A DNA stretch of 64,000 nt, from positions 248,001 to 312,000 of the forward strand of contig OZ025783.1 of the NCBI GenBank assembly GCA_964019425.1. The letters are read 5' to 3'. The stretch comes from Flectonema sp. DT1601 (taxonomy: Eukaryota > Euglenozoa > Diplonemea > Diplonemida > Diplonemidae). The notes below the pieces were generated by a model that was not told the origin of the DNA, searched no databases, and saw only the letters and a program-made list of their open reading frames with translations. Both the position numbers and the translations under genes were made by a program. Positions 58,546 to 64,000 of this stretch are shown here, piece by piece (position 1 is the stretch's first letter; each line of letters begins with the position of its first letter).

Positions 58546-61262
58546 ACTTCACCGATATTACTGTAGAGAGTGAAGATATAATCAGTCATATAAATTACAA
58601 ATATTAAGGAAAAAAAAATTTCTTTTTTTTTTTTTTCTTTTTTTTTTTTTTTTTGATGGTACGGTGGGAGGTGGAGTGATATTTCTCAAGCAGCCAAGCG
58701 CTGCTACGACCTTCCATCTTAGGTAGCTGGCCATATTTGGAACGTCGAGAGAGGTGTTGTTGTGTGTTATTCTTTATTTCTTTTTTTTATTCTACGTGAA
58801 GGGAATAAAAATGTACCAGCAGGCAGAGGAAGGGCAGAACTGGAACAACAAAGTGCAGAAAAGGGAGCGTGACAGATACGAGAAAAGAATGAAAGAAATC
58901 AGGCACCAGGGGAAAAGTTTCTTTTTTTTTAAAAAGATCTGATTTGAGCGAAAAGGAGGCAAAAAAAAAAAAGCAATACGTAACAAAAAAAGCGCATAAA
59001 GAAGCATCGCAATAAAACTGCTACAGATTAAGCTAACGGTGTGACAATACAAAAAAAAAAAAAAAAAAAAAATACACACTAACAAACCTTTAATATTCTT
59101 CCTACTATGCGTGCTACCAATGGCAACACCAATAGGAGAAATAAAAAAATCAACACGATATTTTGTATGTCGCTTGTCCAATACTGTTGTCAGTTCCCAT
59201 CACAACTATGTAAGAACCCATTTAAGGAGGGTGAGGGGAAAAAAAAAATAAAAAGAAAAAAATCGAACGAAAAAAATTTCTCTTCTTCGAGGTGATCTGC
59301 TTCCGCAAGAGAAAATGAACACCACAAAAAAAACAGAAATTTTTTGATACTGAGTTACCAACCTAAACTAAACAATACTTCCCCCTTTTTTTTTTTCTTC
59401 TATTATTCAACTAACATGACTTAACGATTTAAGAGATAAACCGGCCCCTGTAGATGATGGCTTCCCTTAATCACTGCATACGAAATCGAGAAATAGCACT
59501 CTCGCACTCTCTTATTGCATACTGAGCATGCCATCACTTCTACTTTTACTTTTAGTTAGTTTGTTGAGTGAATCAGGAATTTTTTTTTTTTTTTTTTTTT
59601 TTTTGTTGTTGTGCCTGCACACAAAACTGCGAGAGCTGAGAAAAAGATTTTATTAAAATATTCTTTTTTTTTTCCCTCAAAAGGCATTTAAGTAAAAAAA
59701 GAGGGGACGAAAAGAATAATAAAAATAATATAAAAAAACATCAACACACCAAACAATGAAGGAAGGATGCCGAATACCTAGTAATAATTGTTTGTCGGAA
59801 AATAAGAGGGTGGGGGGAAAAAAAAAAAGAATATTTTACTTTTAATTTTTTTTTTTTAATTTTCTTGAAATATATTACTCATTTTACTTCATCGCGTGTG
59901 CTTAACTACCTACAAAAATCCTACTTTTTTTTTTTTTTTTTTTGTTTTCTTTATTTACTAAAAATAATTACTACAGAGAGGAGAGAGAGGCTAAGTGAGG
60001 CCTAGGGTGTGAAACTTAACCAAAAAAAAAAAGATTCACATTCCCAAGATAAGAACATCAAAAAAAAAAACAAAGACAGGCCTTTCATGCGGATGAGGCG
60101 ACAAAAACAAGTTCCATGCATTTGCACAGAATTTGTCTTAATCTTAGAACATAAAGTAATTGATAACACCATCACAGAAAAGGGTGGTATGATGCAACAA
60201 GACGGAATGGCAACAAAAGATAGAGCTGACCAAGACTTGATTTTTTAGCGCGTTACAAAAAGGCTCTCTGCAGTTGTTTTCAAAAGAAATGTCAAACAAT
60301 TGGAAAATATCAAACAAAAAAAAAAAAAAAAAATTGCTTTCTACAGGAAATATGGTTTAGTCAATTAGCCAGAACTGGAGGGTCTGGGTAACCCGCACCA
60401 GTAGAGGACCCAATCACGGAGATTGTGTTTTTATAGCTTGGCTGGTAAGATTAATTCCCAGCTGTCCACCTTTTCCAGAGAATAACAGGGGAGACGAGAT
60501 GAGAGTAAAAAATAAAAATATATAAAAACCTTTTTTTATGAAATAATCACACGTTTCAAGTTCCACCCATATCACGAAAGAAAATAAAAAACCCGGAACA
60601 TGACCTAACTGTATCGAAGGTTCCAACTTGGGAAACACGAATAACCATTCCAATCTGTAAGGATCAAAAGGAAGCTTAAATGAGACAGTCAGTTTTAGTT
60701 CTTAACCGCTACAAAGTCTTACGACGATAAACACGAGTGAGGCATCTAATATATATAAACTCACGGTAATAAGAAAGGCCCACAAAGATCAAAACAAAAG
60801 GGTCTCTTCAGTGGCACAAGATAACTAAATCGATAACGTTAGAACGCCTGTAAATTTATTAGTCTGGTGGACGTTCCATGGACGGTCAGCCCGTTATGGT
60901 TTTCTGATAAGCACTGCAAAGAGGGATGAAACTTAGACAATGTAAAGCGCTCAAAGAGGGGAAAGAATATAATTTTTTTTTAATTTTTGGGTGAAAAAGC
61001 TGGGCTAGATTTTATGAGAAAAAAACAAAGGGAATAAAGGGCAAAGAGGAAAAAAAAGAAAAAAGAAAGGGTCACTGAACTTTGCCTGCACACATTTTCA
61101 TCTCTGCGCGTGATTAAAAACGACAAATGAAAAAGAGAGTGAAGAAAAAACGAAATGAGTAGGGAAAACAGAACACGCAATTGACAACAAGTCAAGTGAA
61201 GTTTTTTTTTTTTTTTTACTTTCAGATTGTACCCTTGGTTCTGTTACAACTATTTACTTTAC

Positions 61263-61297
<35 letters not shown>

Positions 61298-63866
61298 TCT
61301 TTTCTTTTTTCTTTTTTTTTTCCCAACTCACAACAATCTCTTACAAGATTTGTTGTGATGAAAAATTCCACCTATTTCTTGATACCAATTAGTACATCAG
61401 GTTGGTGCTACACAGCTACCAACAGCCAGGTGTAGTAAAAGCAATAATACTTTTGCTACAGTAGATAGCTTACAAATGCAGCAAAGCAAAGCAACTATGA
61501 AAACATTTCAGTTTTTTTTTTTTTTTTAAATATTGGTACGTGGTATTAATACTAGGATTTTTTTTTTTTTTTAGTTTTTCTTTTTTTTGATTTTTTTTTT
61601 TTTTTGAGAAAATCAAAAAAAAAAAAAAAAAAAAAAAAACATTCCCCTGTGTGGAAAACTTTTTTTGATGTTACTTCGTTGTTACCATATTGTACTTCGT
61701 TAGAGAGTGTTGTCCCGTAAGTCACATAACATGGAAATCATCCTTTATTGCTCAATCAACGAGAAAAAGGGATTTAAATATAACGTGATAGTTACTGGGC
61801 AATAACTTCTCAAAGACTTATATTTATTCTTTTTTTCTTTTTCTTTTTTTTTTTGAACAACAAAGACCGCGATGAGAATCATCACCCTCATCCATCCTCG
61901 TTATAATAAAAGGAAAAAAGCTTGCAGATTGCAGATGAATTTAGAAAAATAGAGATTTGGAGTTTTTTTTATTTTTTATTTTTTGTTCTTCTTTTTTTTC
62001 TAAATTATAGACTTAAGGGGGGGGAAATCAACGCAATAAGAGGGACTTCTTTTTTTTTTTTTTTTTTTTTCATTCTTTCAGCTTGCCTAATAATTTGTGT
62101 ACCTTCATTTCTACGTAAATACTCAAAATATTCCATTTTTTTCTCTTTTTTTTTTTTTTTCTTCTTTTTTTTTTTGTTGTCGTCGCAATATCGTACCACT
62201 TCAAGCAAATCGCATTCTAACCCGGATTACCAAAGTTTCTAGTAACCTTAAGCATTCAGAACAATGAATCATCAACACACACAGTGAGCTAGTTAGTTAT
62301 GGCGCACACAGTTGTGTTGAATTTTTGATTTGAAGGAGGAGGGGGTGGGGTTTCTGCTATTTCTTCTTTAAAACGATTGTAATTTTCAACACGATTTGAT
62401 ACATCGTGGAGACCAATTCAACATTAAAAAAAAAGACTACGCAGAAAGAATCCTCTAATGTTTTTCCTATATAAAAAGGAGTCGTTATTAGTTGCGAGAC
62501 TTCAACATCGAGGACGACCCATCGCCGCACCGATGACGACGTGAAAAGGAGAGAACAGCATCAAAGAGGGAGGGAATTTCAATAGAATGTCAGATTTTCT
62601 ATCGCGTTTTTTTTTTTTTTTTTTTTTTCCCCACTGAAGCCAAGACCCCTTATCTTTTTTTTTTTTTTGTAAATACACAACGACGAGGGGATGAATAAAA
62701 AAAACAAATCAATTGCATCGGAGCCAACACCTTCGAGAGCCACAAATCCAGCTGCAATAAATCACTGCAATGCATCATAAATAACACAAAGACACAGTTA
62801 CTATGATGAATATAAGACCGACCCACCTCTGACGATCATGCCTAGAGATTGGTTATATTTTTATTACCAGATGCAATGTAATTTATGTAAACAATTAGTA
62901 AATAATGATACAGTAGACTAAAAGGTGATGCAACTACTTTTTTTCCGTGTTGTTCAAGTGCGAGAACGGAATCGAGTTATTCAATTTCTTAAATAATAGT
63001 GAGCCTTGGACTGAAGCCAAGGGGGGTGAATCACAATAATTAATACAACACAAAAACAATTAAAAAAAATAAACACGTTTTCTTTTTTTTTTTTTTTTTT
63101 CTCTTGCTTAAGCAGCCAGAAAAGTGGGAATATAGCAAAGAGAAAGAGAGAAAGAGAGACAGAGAGAGAGACAGAGAGAATAAGGATGTTTCCTGAAATG
63201 GAACAAAAAAAAAAAAAAAAAAAAAAAAGAAATATCAGTTTTGTCAAAATTAGTAAAACTTCATAAACTAACGAGCAGAACCGATAAATTGAACATAGCG
63301 GACTGGAATGTGTCCCTGGTGAGGGAAAGAGAGAAAAAAAAAGAAGGGAAAAAAAACAGTAATAAACACCTCATGCGTATTAAAGACAAACACACACCCT
63401 TGACGTAGAACGCCTACGAACTAATCGAAGAGCGTCTACTGGAGGGATAAAGCTATAAGTTTAATCTGAGAGTTTGCCAGAATCTTAAAACAATTGGGGT
63501 TAACCGTTTGAGCATATTTATAATGATATAAATATATAGTTCGCATCAAATGTGAGCAAGGGAAAAAGCTTGAAGACATATATAGAAGAAGGAGAAATGC
63601 CTCATAGACACGTACTGCCACTAAACTACTATATTTGTTCCGATTATTATTATTATTATTATTATTTTATTTTCTTCTTAAGAGTGTGGATGAGCTGCCG
63701 TTGGCAGACTTGCAAAACTGCTATCAGAAAGTGGGGTTTAAAAAAAAAGAAAAAAAAAGGGATGAATCAAGAAAGGCTTTTGAGAGAAAAAGCCTTCTAG
63801 GCACCCGCAGTCTGAATAATTACACGTGAATAATTACAAAAAAAAGAACGGAAAATTTTTTTTTAT

Positions 63867-63905
<39 letters not shown>

Positions 63906-64000
63906 TGACGAAATCGGAGCAGAAACTATTCAGATTAAGCCGCTTTGTATTATTATGCACCGTATGCGATCAAACAAAGTATAAGGCTGTTATCTGAATG
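58546..64000. other. 5.4-kb region without a supportable gene at the upstream end of the array
   Basis: I find no domain-bearing frame on either strand; the open frames are short and made of homopolymer translation. Homopolymer tracts are dense (for example T tracts at 59580-59604, about 61563-61573 and 63868-63900, and an A tract near 61614-61639), with ATT microsatellites at about 61264-61297 and 63643-63666. It carries copy B of the dispersed element (60388-60708) and a GATGAAACTTAGACAATGTA block (60924-60943) shared with 10.75 kb. A TATATAAAAAGG sequence on the plus strand at about 62469 precedes a short GC-rich stretch. Confidence 0.6.
60388..60708. repeat. Dispersed intergenic element, copy B
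   Basis: Same order of blocks as 14203-14590: GGGTAACCCGC, TTTATGAAATAATCACACG (60534-60552), GAATAACCATTCCAAT and CAGTCAGTTTTAG. Spacing is slightly shorter than in copy A. Confidence 0.7.

Noticed and set aside
63868-63900. Long T and A runs as possible tails of retroposed copies
   Set aside because: Such runs occur throughout the spacers in both orientations without an adjacent processed gene copy or target duplications.
1-64000. Retrovirus-like, LTR or Polinton-type elements
   Set aside because: I saw no reverse transcriptase, integrase, capsid or protein-primed polymerase motifs and no long direct terminal repeats; the only mobile elements supported are two DNA-type elements with inverted ends.

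Overview
This is a nuclear window from a unicellular eukaryote with a compact, intron-poor genome. The evidence is a set of full-length eukaryotic housekeeping genes (DNA ligase IV, a GINS subunit, a DDX11/Chl1-type Fe-S helicase, UTP6, a DBP7/DDX31 helicase, a cyclin, CacyBP) separated by short, very A+T-rich spacers full of long A or T runs. The standard genetic code fits throughout. Canonical GT-AG introns could be reconstructed in only two genes. All 23 protein-gene loci I can support, including one pseudogene, lie on the minus strand, and many have a YAG a few bases to about 35 bases before the ATG. That combination recalls genomes that transcribe long one-way gene arrays and trans-splice their mRNAs (euglenozoans are the best known), but no spliced-leader gene is visible and the species is not identified. 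A DNA ligase IV gene argues against a typical kinetoplastid.

Layout from left to right (the 3' to 5' direction of the genes). 1-12.1 kb: three tandem plasma-membrane-type Ca2+-ATPase paralogues: one cut by the window edge, one complete in three exons whose second intron has been swollen by a decayed terminal-inverted-repeat DNA transposon, and one short degenerate copy without the phosphorylation site. 12.3-22.1 kb: a three-PDZ protein, a 1421-residue secreted/multipass Cys-rich surface protein, a 3-hydroxybutyryl-CoA dehydrogenase and a coiled-coil protein. 22.3-42.4 kb: a dense block of DNA replication/repair, ribosome biogenesis and regulatory genes plus a core-1-type galactosyltransferase whose last two exons carry a second copy of its Cys-rich module. 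42.6-51.6 kb: a recent tandem duplication of an Old Yellow Enzyme gene and a BspA-type leucine-rich-repeat gene. One OYE copy and one LRR copy have decayed, and one duplicate is interrupted by a 758-bp inverted-repeat element. 51.9-58.5 kb: a coiled-coil protein, a secreted GH43-like protein, and an N-myristoylation-signal protein that looks like a catalytically dead inositol-polyphosphate 5-phosphatase. 58.6-64 kb: 5.4 kb without a supportable gene, at the upstream end of the array.

The most unusual material is between the genes. Several unrelated spacers share short conserved blocks, including two widely separated copies of a possible stem-forming RNA (26.7 and 56.3 kb), a 300-400 bp diverged element (14.2-14.6 and 60.4-60.7 kb), and a scattered 18-23 bp motif family. 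All similarity and structure statements come from reading the sequence by eye; no database or folding program was run.
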